Positions 15,866 to 24,670 of a stretch of 27,357 bases of DNA are shown one piece after another. The stretch is from positions 1 through 27,357 of the forward strand of contig JAGLCH010000237.1 of the NCBI GenBank assembly GCA_023146355.1. Reading direction: 5' to 3'. The stretch is from Bacteriovoracaceae bacterium. Its GTDB lineage: Bacteria; Bdellovibrionota; Bacteriovoracia; Bacteriovoracales; Bacteriovoracaceae. A program made the position numbers and the translations under genes. Under the pieces are notes generated by a model that saw nothing but the letters and a program-made list of their open reading frames with translations, did no database searches and was not told the origin of the DNA. Every line of letters starts with the position of its first letter. The stretch's first letter is position 1.

Positions 15866-17767
15866 ATGAACATTATAAACTTGTCCCCCAAGGGACGTTG
15901 GACCATTTTTTACTACACGTTTGCCCTTTTAGTGCTTACCTGTGTCAGGTTGTGGCTCTATATCCAGAATTTCTCCTACTTCTCAGATCTGGGAATTCTT
16001 AATACATTACTCGCTTTTTTCGACGGTATTCGTTTCGATTTTTCCACACTTTTAATTTATACGGGACTTCCTTCTATCTTATTGGCCTTTCCTATTTTTA
16101 AAAGGATTTGGTACTACCCCTTGGCATTCATTAATATTTTGATGTTTGTGGGACTTCTCTTTTTACTTTCTAGCGACCTTGCTTTTTTTAGTGAGTCTCA
16201 GTATCACATCGGCAATCATCTTTTAATTGTTGGCAGTGACTTGAGCTTTATTATTGAAACAGCACTTACTCATTATCTTCATTTCATGTTTCTCATCTCT
16301 GTTATAGGTGTCTATATGTTTAGACGGATGATTCGCATTTGGGGAGAGGGGGACAATTTCTTAAGGCCTCGCTGGTATACATTTTTTCCAAAGTTTCTTA
16401 TCCTTGCGACCATTATCTTTTTTGGAGTAAATGGAAAAATAAGCAAAAAAATGGACCGTATGATCAGCACTTCAGATGCCTTTTCTGCAGGATCTATTGA
16501 GTATGGAAACCTCGTTCTTAATGGGGGGTTCACAACTTTTCAGGTAGTGAAAGAGAAGAGGTGGAAAAACAAAACTGTTCACCTTGATCAGCAACTTGCA
16601 AGGGATCTTGTGAAAAAAGTTCTTTCTCGGCCAGGAACAGAATTTGTTGATCCACTATATCCTATGCTTCGCAAGCAGACGGAGTTTTTAAATTATTTTC
16701 CAAAAGAGAAGAAGATAAATGTGATGATGATTCTCCTTGAAAGTTGGAGCTCTGAGTATATTGATTTCTTTTCAGGTAAAAGCACAGGAGACACTCCTAA
16801 TTTCGATAAAATTGCGAGTGGTGGGGTAAGCTTCACCAATTTTTACCCCAACGGGACAATGAGTCTCTATGGAATATCCTCTATTTTAACATCTCTTCCA
16901 CCTAGTCCAAGAGTTCCAGCACTGGGAAAAGGTTTGGAGGTTTATAATCTCATGAGGCCTGGCTCAATTTTTAAAAAACGTGGTTATTATACGTTTGCAG
17001 CACAGTCGTCGATTAGAGTTTCCTTTCGCTTTAATACAATTGCAAAGTATCTTGGGTTTTCTGATTATTATGGCAAAGAAGATTACCCTCGAAAGCACGA
17101 TATGGAGAGCCCTTCCAATGGTTGGGATGATGAGATGTATGACTACCTTCTGGGGAAATATGAGAAAATGACAACTCCTTTTTTCAGTTTTGTATTCACT
17201 GGAACCACTCATATTCCATATCTCGTTCCAGAAAAGAAGTATGAGAAATACCCTCATAATCCAAAAACGATGGATGGATTTCACAACACTCTAACCTTCG
17301 CAGATTCCAAGCTTGGTGAGTATATGGACTCTCTTAAGAAATTTTCATGGTATGACGACACACTCTTCGTTTTTGTTGCTGATCACACCCTGCATCGTGC
17401 AACATATGGCAAAGTAGCAAAAATTCCACTAGTCCTTTATTCTCCCAAATATTTGATGCCTCAAAAACTCAATACCCTCGGCTCACAAGTCGATATCATT
17501 CCAACTCTTTTTCATATGCTTCATGTGGATACTCCATATTCTGGTATCGGAAAATCACTTTTTGGCGAGAGAATAAATCCAGTTGTGATGTCAGAGCGAT
17601 CAAGGCGTGTAGGTCTTCTGTCGGCTGATGGCGTGATGGAACACGATATTGTTAAGAGGATATCAAATAGCGTTTCTGAGGATAAGTCTGAGTCCTATGA
17701 GCAGATTTTATTGGCGCTAGAACAGATTATATGGAGTTCAGTTGAGGCGAATAGGGTTCACCGTTAG
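15866..17767 (+). CDS. Membrane phosphotransferase, LTA synthase / MdoB (sulfatase-fold) family
   Basis: The 633-residue protein has about five N-terminal membrane helices (residues 13-190), then an extracytoplasmic sulfatase-fold domain. The catalytic pattern of the LtaS group is present: Glu292 in LLESWSSEY, the nucleophile Thr331 in NGTMSLYG, His449 in GTTHIPY, and Asp506-His507 in VADHTLH. Such enzymes move phosphoglycerol or phosphoethanolamine from a lipid to a glycan or lipid acceptor on the outer face of the inner membrane. In a Gram-negative cell the acceptor is more likely periplasmic glucan or lipopolysaccharide than lipoteichoic acid. AGGAGA lies 4 bases before the ATG. The stop overlaps the stop region of the convergent pullulanase gene by 4 bases. 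Confidence 0.9.
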   Translation: MNIINLSPKGRWTIFYYTFALLVLTCVRLWLYIQNFSYFSDLGILNTLLAFFDGIRFDFSTLLIYTGLPSILLAFPIFKRIWYYPLAFINILMFVGLLFLLSSDLAFFSESQYHIGNHLLIVGSDLSFIIETALTHYLHFMFLISVIGVYMFRRMIRIWGEGDNFLRPRWYTFFPKFLILATIIFFGVNGKISKKMDRMISTSDAFSAGSIEYGNLVLNGGFTTFQVVKEKRWKNKTVHLDQQLARDLVKKVLSRPGTEFVDPLYPMLRKQTEFLNYFPKEKKINVMMILLESWSSEYIDFFSGKSTGDTPNFDKIASGGVSFTNFYPNGTMSLYGISSILTSLPPSPRVPALGKGLEVYNLMRPGSIFKKRGYYTFAAQSSIRVSFRFNTIAKYLGFSDYYGKEDYPRKHDMESPSNGWDDEMYDYLLGKYEKMTTPFFSFVFTGTTHIPYLVPEKKYEKYPHNPKTMDGFHNTLTFADSKLGEYMDSLKKFSWYDDTLFVFVADHTLHRATYGKVAKIPLVLYSPKYLMPQKLNTLGSQVDIIPTLFHMLHVDTPYSGIGKSLFGERINPVVMSERSRRVGLLSADGVMEHDIVKRISNSVSEDKSESYEQILLALEQIIWSSVEANRVHR

Positions 17768-20514
17768 TGAACCCCAATAACTGCTGAGCTGTGTGCGGGA
17801 ACCAGTATTTTTCCAGGCCTAATAATAACCTCTGTCTGCTCGATGGGTGTAACTCCGGCACTTATCCCATCCACTAAAATATCGGTGTTTTTCGCTGATA
17901 CATCGGCCACAATAAGTAGCTGATCTTTCCCCGCATTGTGAATTACAATTAATTTTTTATATTTTGATTTTCCCTCAAGTTTTGTATCTAAGGAGTAGGC
18001 CACAAACTGATTGTACGTAAAATCAACTTCTCCTGCTATATGATTGACAACCTTGAGATTAAAAAGTGCTGTAAGAGTGTTTTTATCTACTGCACTTGGC
18101 CTTAGTGAGTTATTGCCTGTACCTGTATAGGCGCCTGGAACTGATTTCCATTCGCCTGGCCTATTGACCAGTTTAAATTCTAGTGAGGATGGACTTGACC
18201 AGTCTTTTAGAGAAAACCTTGAAATCTGCTCACGATTAAAAGTTATCTCCCCTTTGCCTTCATCATCAAACTCAACTTTATACTCATTTTGAGCAGGGTT
18301 TTTGTTATTACCACTCCATATTTCTCCGGCAAAGTAATAGCTTTTATTTTTCGGCCCACCGATAAACTTGAGAGTGATCTCGCTTGCCTCTGAAAAATTA
18401 TTAATTCCTGTATGGCGCATATTTGACTTTGGGGGAGCATGTTCACCTAAAAACTTAAGTCCTTTTCTTATTTTAGTTGCAGAATCATACCTTAAGGACC
18501 GTTCGCTTTTTCTAAGTTCAATTAGTCCTTTTACATAATTTTTTACACCTTTAAAATTTTTCTCATTTGACCAGTTTATTTGATTGGTGAAGTCACTAGA
18601 CCTATAACTATTTGCGTGAAAAGGACCTTTCTCATTTTTTCCTGTGAATGGTCTTGCATGGTCTGGATCTTTTGGAGTTCCTAACTTACTTCTACCAATC
18701 TCGTCTCCTGCATGGAGCACAACTTTTCCCTGTGAGGTTAGTAGCATGGCGTAACCTTGCTTTAGCCTCGCTTTTCTTTCTGAGATCGATCCCCGCATAT
18801 CCCTGTTAATCTTATCCCAGAGTGTCGCTCCATCATGAATAGAAAGATAGTTAATGGTGTTGTAAGGTGCACTGGCGTGATTGTGAAAGGTGTCCTCAGA
18901 CATGACAACTCCTTCACTTGGAAAATTCTTAATGCTGCCAACTATTCCAGAATGAACCTTTGGAAGAAGGGCCGATTCTCCTAGGATAAATCCTGGTCCT
19001 TCATCTCCTGAAATAAATGAGTCACGTGTGACATCATTAAATGCTCCTACAATTGCTTTTGTTGGCAGTTGGGATTTTGTTGGTGCCTCACTAAGTGGTA
19101 AGTCTGTGAACTCCCAGGCCTCTCCATACAAAATGACATCACTTCCCAGTCTCTCTCGTATTGCAACCATGGTATCAATATCTATGAAGCTCATTAGGTC
19201 AAAGCGAAATCCATTGATATGATACTCTCGTTGAAAAAACTCAAGTGAGTCTATAATCATTCTTCGCGCCATATAGATTTTAGAATCAAAGGTGTATCCG
19301 GCCCCAGACTTATCTGAAGGGATGCCATTTCCTTTTCTTCTTAAATAGCATCCAGGTGCAATTGCCTCAAATTGAATCCCATCGTTGAGATGGTTGTACA
19401 CAACATCCATAATAACCCCAACACCAGACAGGTGCAGGTTCATCACCATCTCTTTTAGTTCCTTGATGCGAGCATGGGGGTCTGTAGGCTTTTTTGAAAA
19501 CCATCCCTCTGGTGAGAAGTAGTGTTGAGGATCATAGCCCCAGTTGTAATTGATATGATCCTTGTTAAGGGATGCTGGCTGAAAACTCCTGTCGTATTCA
19601 TTCACACTTAGGAAATTTTGGATAGGAAGTAGCTGTAGATGAGTTATTCCCAGGTCCTTAAGCTTAGGAATAATTGCCTTAACTCCACTATAAGTTCCCC
19701 TATCTTCCTCAGGCATCTGTAGAGACTTATCCATTGTTAGGTCACGTACGTGGGCCTCATATCCAATAAAACTCATACTTCCATTTTTCAAAAGTTCTCT
19801 ATTTGATCGCTGTGACTTTTTAAACATGCGTGGAGTCGTAGATGATAGGTCTACTATTGCAGACTTTAATGTTTTATCTCGCCTAGAGTTAAAAGCGGCA
19901 GCTGACTTTGAGTAGGGGTCGTAGGCCTTAACGGTTTTACCAAAGGCCGTAACCTCGAGCTGATAGAAGTGTCCTAGTATTTCTTTGTTTGGGACCTTTT
20001 TGGGATCAAGAGTGACTTCCCATATTCCCTTCTTCTTTCTAAGCATTGGTGTTTTTAGAACTAGGGCGTTTTTATTTTTCTTATTAAATAATTTAAAAGT
20101 CAAAGCTGTGGCGGTGGGTGACCAAATCCTTAGGGTAAATATTCCTTTTCTGTTAAATGATGGCCCAAGCTTTCCCTTATAGTAGAAGTACTTGTTGAGT
20201 AGGTGTCTGCTAGGGTAAGCGAAGATTTTTTTATTTCCCTCCATCACATAGTAATTTTGTGAAAGGTCCAATTTCTCAGTATAAAGAGTAACCTTTTTTC
20301 CCTTAGGAAGTATCATTTTGACTTTTACAAGGCCTCCACGGTGATCGTAGATGGCGTAGCTTTCGGCCTTAGTCACAGTTATATTGTCATCAAAATTCAG
20401 AACAATCTTTGTCCTCTCTTCAAGCCATACAAAGTTAAGTTTATTATTCAAGGTGTCTTCTCCCTTAAGTATATTTGTGCAAAGAATTAGAACTAGCAGT
20501 ACGAGCTTTTTCAC
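17764..20514 (-). CDS. pulA: Exported type I pullulanase (glycogen/starch debranching, GH13)
   Basis: The 916-residue protein has a signal-like N-terminus (to about residue 18), an N-terminal beta domain (about 25-105), a CBM48-type domain (about 113-205) and a GH13 barrel. It contains YNWGYDP (323-329), diagnostic of type I pullulanases. The four GH13 regions are visible: MDVVYNH (369-375), GFRFDLMS with nucleophile Asp439, ILYGEAW with acid/base Glu465, and SIHDGATLWD with Asp561. The usual Asn after that Asp is Gly. Beta domains follow to the end. The enzyme cuts alpha-1,6 branches in pullulan, amylopectin or glycogen, here probably in the periplasm or outside the cell. Translation starts at a GTG (20512-20514) preceded by GGGAGA. 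It lies 54 bases after the hydrolase gene but seems to have its own promoter. Confidence 0.93.
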   Translation of the reverse strand: MKKLVLLVLILCTNILKGEDTLNNKLNFVWLEERTKIVLNFDDNITVTKAESYAIYDHRGGLVKVKMILPKGKKVTLYTEKLDLSQNYYVMEGNKKIFAYPSRHLLNKYFYYKGKLGPSFNRKGIFTLRIWSPTATALTFKLFNKKNKNALVLKTPMLRKKKGIWEVTLDPKKVPNKEILGHFYQLEVTAFGKTVKAYDPYSKSAAAFNSRRDKTLKSAIVDLSSTTPRMFKKSQRSNRELLKNGSMSFIGYEAHVRDLTMDKSLQMPEEDRGTYSGVKAIIPKLKDLGITHLQLLPIQNFLSVNEYDRSFQPASLNKDHINYNWGYDPQHYFSPEGWFSKKPTDPHARIKELKEMVMNLHLSGVGVIMDVVYNHLNDGIQFEAIAPGCYLRRKGNGIPSDKSGAGYTFDSKIYMARRMIIDSLEFFQREYHINGFRFDLMSFIDIDTMVAIRERLGSDVILYGEAWEFTDLPLSEAPTKSQLPTKAIVGAFNDVTRDSFISGDEGPGFILGESALLPKVHSGIVGSIKNFPSEGVVMSEDTFHNHASAPYNTINYLSIHDGATLWDKINRDMRGSISERKARLKQGYAMLLTSQGKVVLHAGDEIGRSKLGTPKDPDHARPFTGKNEKGPFHANSYRSSDFTNQINWSNEKNFKGVKNYVKGLIELRKSERSLRYDSATKIRKGLKFLGEHAPPKSNMRHTGINNFSEASEITLKFIGGPKNKSYYFAGEIWSGNNKNPAQNEYKVEFDDEGKGEITFNREQISRFSLKDWSSPSSLEFKLVNRPGEWKSVPGAYTGTGNNSLRPSAVDKNTLTALFNLKVVNHIAGEVDFTYNQFVAYSLDTKLEGKSKYKKLIVIHNAGKDQLLIVADVSAKNTDILVDGISAGVTPIEQTEVIIRPGKILVPAHSSAVIGVH

Positions 20515-20541
20515 AGCGTCTCCCGAAATAGGTTTTAATTT

Positions 20542-20550
20542 ATTATAGCA
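20542..20550 (-). promoter_or_regulatory. Extended -10 promoter for the pullulanase gene
   Basis: TGCTATAAT on the minus strand is a perfect extended -10 element, 28 bases before the GTG start. No good -35 is visible, which is normal for extended -10 promoters. It lies in the 54-base gap after the hydrolase stop. Confidence 0.55.
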
Positions 20551-20568
20551 CTTGAAATGTAGTCGTGA

Positions 20569-21867
20569 TTAAATTTTAATGAGATTAACATCGATATATG
20601 TTGAGTGGGCAACTTTGAGAGTAAATTCCACTAGCCTTGTCCTGTACCCTGGAACACTGAGGTGAAGACACAGGTCATATTCATCACCACCTGTTTCGAT
20701 ATCTCCAAAGTACTGGTACCTGTAGTGGTTACCATATTTTGTAGAATGTTTTTTATGTTGCGGCCATCCTGTTATTGGTAGCCCAAGGGAAAGCTCACTT
20801 CTTTTAATTTCAGTTCCATCTATAAGTTTAAATTTAAGACTGATCTGTGATTGCTTGATCTCTTCTTCGCTAATTCTTATATTTAGATCTAAAGAGCAGA
20901 GTGTGAGGCCTTTGGTGATATCACTATCTGCCTCTGGAAATTCTTGTCCGAAAAGGTGTGCTGCAATAAATTTAAACGATGGGTGGCCGCAGTCTTTATT
21001 GCCGCTACAGCCCTTTGGTATTTGAATTACCCCGGGTAGTTTATCGAAGTTTGGAGTTATAGTGTGGTGGACAGCATTCACAATTATGTAAGGGGATAGC
21101 TCGGTTCGAGATAGTTGATCGAGTGTGGTTTTATTTCCGTCGGAATAATCAGTTAGAAGTGATCGCTGATAAAGAAAATCTGCACGAGCACATGGGAGGG
21201 CAACAGCATTATCTCCCTCTAGTATGCCCGGTTCACCTATGACGTAATTAAGTCCACCTAAGAACTTTGAGTAGGCGGCAATATTCAGTGGTCTTATTTT
21301 ACTGTGGATGCTGGACCTAAAAATTTCTAGTTCTGGTGCAATGAAGAACTCTCTAAATTTAAAAATTGAGTCACTGGAAAATGCCATCTCTTGTAATTCT
21401 TTCTTTCCTGCAGGGATGGGAAATTTCTTTCCGGTAAAATCCCATCCTTTACGTATCTCACTCCAGATCTCTGCAATCTTAGAGCCCCAAAATGGAACGG
21501 CAATGGCAATAAAGGCATCGACATGGTTCAGATACGATCTGTTTTCACGAAGTGTTTCCCACAGCCAAAGGGTTCCCACTAGGCCACCCTGAGAGTGCAT
21601 AACAAGAGAAATCTTATCTGTATCTTTTAATGGAGTTTTGCAAAAATAGTCGTCAAGATAGGTATTGAGATCTTTTGAAAAGTCAGTCGTAGACTTATTG
21701 TCGCTGCCTGTATCGTAATCAAAGAAGATTACGATGGGTTCAATATGGGGAGTGTATTTTGTTGAGTAGGTTGTAATGGCATTTTCAAAATCTCCAAAGA
21801 TATCCCTGTCGCCACCAATACCGTGGAGACAGATGATATAAAGGCGCTCTTTTTTATAATCACTCAC
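20569..21867 (-). CDS. Alpha/beta hydrolase, lipase/PGAP1-like
   Basis: The 432-residue protein has an alpha/beta-hydrolase layout. LHGIGGD (14-20) looks like the oxyanion strand-loop, MHSQGGLVG (90-98) holds the nucleophile Ser92, EGDNAVAL gives a candidate acid Asp219, and HHTI (267-270) supplies the histidine. The second half of the chain (about 300-432) is a strand-rich extension ending in VDLNLIKI-like sequence with no known name. There is no signal peptide or membrane segment, so it is predicted cytoplasmic unless exported another way. Likely activity is esterase or lipase; the substrate is unknown. The start is a GTG at 21865-21867, with AAGG about 9 bases upstream. It sits upstream of the pullulanase gene on the same strand. 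Confidence 0.82.
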   Translation of the reverse strand: MSDYKKERLYIICLHGIGGDRDIFGDFENAITTYSTKYTPHIEPIVIFFDYDTGSDNKSTTDFSKDLNTYLDDYFCKTPLKDTDKISLVMHSQGGLVGTLWLWETLRENRSYLNHVDAFIAIAVPFWGSKIAEIWSEIRKGWDFTGKKFPIPAGKKELQEMAFSSDSIFKFREFFIAPELEIFRSSIHSKIRPLNIAAYSKFLGGLNYVIGEPGILEGDNAVALPCARADFLYQRSLLTDYSDGNKTTLDQLSRTELSPYIIVNAVHHTITPNFDKLPGVIQIPKGCSGNKDCGHPSFKFIAAHLFGQEFPEADSDITKGLTLCSLDLNIRISEEEIKQSQISLKFKLIDGTEIKRSELSLGLPITGWPQHKKHSTKYGNHYRYQYFGDIETGGDEYDLCLHLSVPGYRTRLVEFTLKVAHSTYIDVNLIKI

Positions 21868-21987
21868 GCTTTAAACCTTAATTCTTCAGTAAAGACCAAA
21901 GAAAAGAACTAATGTTTTGTATACATATAGGTATATTTTTAAAATTCTAACTGATTATAACTTATAAAATGATTTAAAGAGATACAT

Positions 21988-22017
21988 GAAAAAAAGGCCT
22001 CCCGATTGGAAGGCCTT
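21988..22017 (-). terminator. Rho-independent terminator of the small exported protein gene
   Basis: On the minus strand, AAGGCCTTCC pairs with GGGAGGCCTT (one G-T pair) around a 4-base loop, followed by a T-run. It begins 26 bases after the stop codon. Confidence 0.88.
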
Positions 22018-22042
22018 CAATATGATATATGAATTATAGTAA

Positions 22043-22408
22043 TTAATTTATGGCCTTAAGTATTGTAATCGCAACAGTATCAAAGTCTTCATCTTCAAGG
22101 TCAGGAACCATTCCCTGAACAACTTCAACTGTGCTTACAAGCCTATCAGTAGGTTCTCCCGTAGCAAAATACTCAAGAACATCGTCTTTTACAACTCTAA
22201 GCTCTGCTTCTTCCACTCCAGCTGACGAAAGGTCAGTGGTGGAAGAAAATGGTGAAATAGAAGCTATGATAGAAGTTCTTACTAAGTCTATAGTTGTGTA
22301 GATTGGAGAGCTACTCAGATCCTGGGTTATTTCTGCTTCCAGTGCCATTAATGGCATTGCTCCTGCTATAAGTGATAAAAGAGCGATAGTTTTAATAATT
22401 TTTTTCAT
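22043..22408 (-). CDS. Small exported protein of unknown function (121 aa)
   Basis: The frame is open upstream to 22489, but the convincing start is the ATG at 22408: AGGGGA lies 6 bases before it and the product then opens with a textbook signal peptide (MKKIIKTIALLSLIAGAMPLMA). The mature part, about 99 residues, is acidic, has no cysteine and is rich in Ser, Thr, Val and Glu. I recognise no family. It is a single-gene unit with its own promoter and a strong terminator, which suggests independent and possibly high expression. Confidence 0.8.
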   Translation of the reverse strand: MKKIIKTIALLSLIAGAMPLMALEAEITQDLSSSPIYTTIDLVRTSIIASISPFSSTTDLSSAGVEEAELRVVKDDVLEYFATGEPTDRLVSTVEVVQGMVPDLEDEDFDTVAITILKAIN

Positions 22409-22460
22409 TTGTATTCCCCTATTTCTTAATATTTGCAGAAAAATTAGTGATGATATAGTA

Positions 22461-22489
22461 ATAACACAATGCGGCGAAAAAATTATCAA
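22461..22489 (-). promoter_or_regulatory. Probable promoter of the small exported protein gene
   Basis: On the minus strand, TTGATA (22484-22489, five of six) is 17 bases from TGTTAT (22461-22466, four of six). This would give a leader of about 45 bases. Confidence 0.5.
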
Positions 22490-22597
22490 CTATGAATATT
22501 CTACATATTTAGGGACGAGAGTCTTTGGCCTCCCCTTTGCACTATTAATCTATGAAATATAAATCTATATGATTTTGCTTACTTAGTGCCTATCTAG

Positions 22598-22614
22598 TGT
22601 CTAAACATTAGACA
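22598..22614. promoter_or_regulatory. Palindromic operator-like site before the DUF4105 gene
   Basis: TGTCTAA-ACA-TTAGACA is a perfect 7-bp inverted repeat with a 3-base spacer. It ends 7 bases before the ribosome site GGGGGA and 16 bases before the start codon. It could bind a dimeric regulator or fold as an RNA hairpin next to the ribosome site. Confidence 0.5.
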
Positions 22615-22630
22615 GGTGTCAGGGGGATGG

Positions 22631-24670
22631 ATGAAAAAATTATTGCTACTTCTCACAATAGTCTCGCTAAACAGTTGGGCCACAATCGGTGCCACAAGTG
22701 AGAGTGGTCTTTATGAGCTTAATTATGATTCATTACCTCATTCTATTGCTCTTGAAGTGATGGCATTTACAGCTGGTGTTGAGGAAATACTACCTCCATC
22801 ATTAAAAAACGCATTTGCAAGTAAGATCACAATTGAATTTGTTGAAGCTAGTGAAATTTCAGATACTAGCAGCGTGGACGGCGTGATTATGGGTGGAGTA
22901 AAGAAAGAGAGCTTCTTTCAGTCACGTAAAGATATTAGAAAAATCTACCTTAATAATGTTTTACTTGAGCAAATTGTCGATGCTCATCAAAATGGTGATG
23001 TAAGCATTGCAACTCAAGCGCGACGAGTGCTTATCCATGAAACAACTCACCTTTTTGATTATCAAAGAAAGCTTTTAGGTTCAGAGAAAGAGTTTGAGCA
23101 AATGTGTATGAATGGACCTCACATAAAAAAAAGAAAGTTCGGTGCAAATACAAAAAGAGATCAATGGGAGTCTGTTCCCAAAGATATGGTCTGTCGTTCA
23201 TTTGTTAAGAGTAAGAGAAGTATTTCAGAGTCACCACTTTTTCTCGGGCTTTCGGGGTGGAATCTTAACGGAATAATATTTAAAACTCGTACTCAACTCA
23301 ATCACGATAATACGAGAAGCCCAGATCCTTATGAGTATAAGAGTCCAAGTGAGTATCTCGCAGTTAATATGGAATTCTTTTTAACTGATGAAGAATTTCA
23401 ATGTCGTAGACCAACACTTAATAAGTACCTCACAGATGTATTTGGTTTCAGTCCATTTGATAGCGAAAGCTGTGAGGTAAATACAAAAATTATGCCGACA
23501 GGTTCTGCATTTAAAGGGAAGCGTCAGCAGCTCATTGATATTGATCCAAAGAGAATTTATCAGATCCATTATCTCTTTGCCAGTGAGGGAGAGCAGATTA
23601 TGAGTAAGTGGGGGCATGCAATGTTTAGACTTGTAATGTGTCGTCCTGGTCGAGAGGTTGGGCCTAAGTGTCTTAATGATGTTGCTCATGATGTTGTACT
23701 GAGTTTTCGTGCAAATATTAATGATGGAAATATTGATTATATAAAAGGATTGAGCGGTGGCTATGACTCTCAAATATTTGTCTTATCAATGAAAGAAGTT
23801 ATCGATGAGTATGTAAAGGGTGAATTTCGAGACCTTCTCTCTATTCCTCTTAACTATAGTGATGATCAAAAAAAATATTTTATTATGAGTACACTTGAGC
23901 AGTACTGGAATTACCTTGGGGCCTATTATTTTTTCACAAATAACTGTGCTACAGAGGCAATGAAGCTAGTGCGTATTGCAAATTCTAAGGATTACACATT
24001 TCAAAATAAAAATATCTTTACACCTCTTGGTCTTATGGAACTTTTAGAAGAGAGTGGAATATCAGATATGAGTGTTTTTGCTGATCGAAAACAGGCAATC
24101 AAAAAAGGTTTTTTATATCCTGGGTATGATGAAACATTGAAGCGTTCTTTTGTCGAACTTAAGGAAGCACTCAATCTGACCCAGAGGGATTTTAAAGAGT
24201 ACGTACAAGGAACTAAGGCACTTTCTAGGCGTGCGCACATAATTGAAGTGATTGAGCTTTATGATGGGAAAGAGCTTCGAAAAATGCTTGCTATGATGGC
24301 CCAAATTGAAGACTTTGTAATGATTTTGCAGGAGAAATCGTTTCTATCAAGTGTAATGAAACTCATGGGAGATCAGACGGAAAAGGATAACTATTTCACG
24401 GACATTCAAGATCAGGTGAACCTCTACATGGAAGTTAAAAAGAGCATTGCTGCAGGTACTTTAGTCGAAGGTGGTTATGGGATTCCTGTAGATCGTGAAA
24501 TCATTAAAGTAAATGAGGCAGATCTAGAGGACAAATTCACTCTGCTTGAAAGCATTTCAGACGAACTTAAAGAATGGGCAAATGCAAGCTTCCCATCGAT
24601 TATCTTTGAGGTCACCCAGAATGCTGAAAATCGTCAGATCATTATGGATGCCCTCTATGAATCTTTTTAA
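22631..24670 (+). CDS. Exported protein with HExxH motif and DUF4105-like domain
   Basis: A GTG at 22616 is in frame, but the ATG at 22631 with GGGGGA just before it gives a clean signal peptide (MKKLLLLLTIVSLNSWA). The 679-residue product has two candidate catalytic parts. First, VLIHETTHLFDY carries a zinc-protease HExxH motif (His136, Glu137, His140). Second, residues about 310-450 resemble DUF4105 (Lnb N-terminal periplasmic domain): SKWGHAMFRL with His329, and FFTNNCATEAM with Cys439. The order His then Asn-Cys is that of circularly permuted papain-like (LRAT/NlpC-like) folds. The last 200 residues are helical. Location is predicted periplasmic or secreted. The stop codon directly abuts the stop of the convergent glutamine synthetase gene. 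Confidence 0.87.
   Translation: MKKLLLLLTIVSLNSWATIGATSESGLYELNYDSLPHSIALEVMAFTAGVEEILPPSLKNAFASKITIEFVEASEISDTSSVDGVIMGGVKKESFFQSRKDIRKIYLNNVLLEQIVDAHQNGDVSIATQARRVLIHETTHLFDYQRKLLGSEKEFEQMCMNGPHIKKRKFGANTKRDQWESVPKDMVCRSFVKSKRSISESPLFLGLSGWNLNGIIFKTRTQLNHDNTRSPDPYEYKSPSEYLAVNMEFFLTDEEFQCRRPTLNKYLTDVFGFSPFDSESCEVNTKIMPTGSAFKGKRQQLIDIDPKRIYQIHYLFASEGEQIMSKWGHAMFRLVMCRPGREVGPKCLNDVAHDVVLSFRANINDGNIDYIKGLSGGYDSQIFVLSMKEVIDEYVKGEFRDLLSIPLNYSDDQKKYFIMSTLEQYWNYLGAYYFFTNNCATEAMKLVRIANSKDYTFQNKNIFTPLGLMELLEESGISDMSVFADRKQAIKKGFLYPGYDETLKRSFVELKEALNLTQRDFKEYVQGTKALSRRAHIIEVIELYDGKELRKMLAMMAQIEDFVMILQEKSFLSSVMKLMGDQTEKDNYFTDIQDQVNLYMEVKKSIAAGTLVEGGYGIPVDREIIKVNEADLEDKFTLLESISDELKEWANASFPSIIFEVTQNAENRQIIMDALYESF

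Noticed and set aside
15866..17767. True lipoteichoic acid synthase
   Set aside because: Signal peptides and a lipoprotein fitting an outer-membrane cell argue against lipoteichoic acid; only the enzyme family is supported.
22409..22489. Upstream extension of the small exported protein
   Set aside because: It would bury the signal peptide 27 residues inside and cross the promoter; AGGGGA marks the later ATG.
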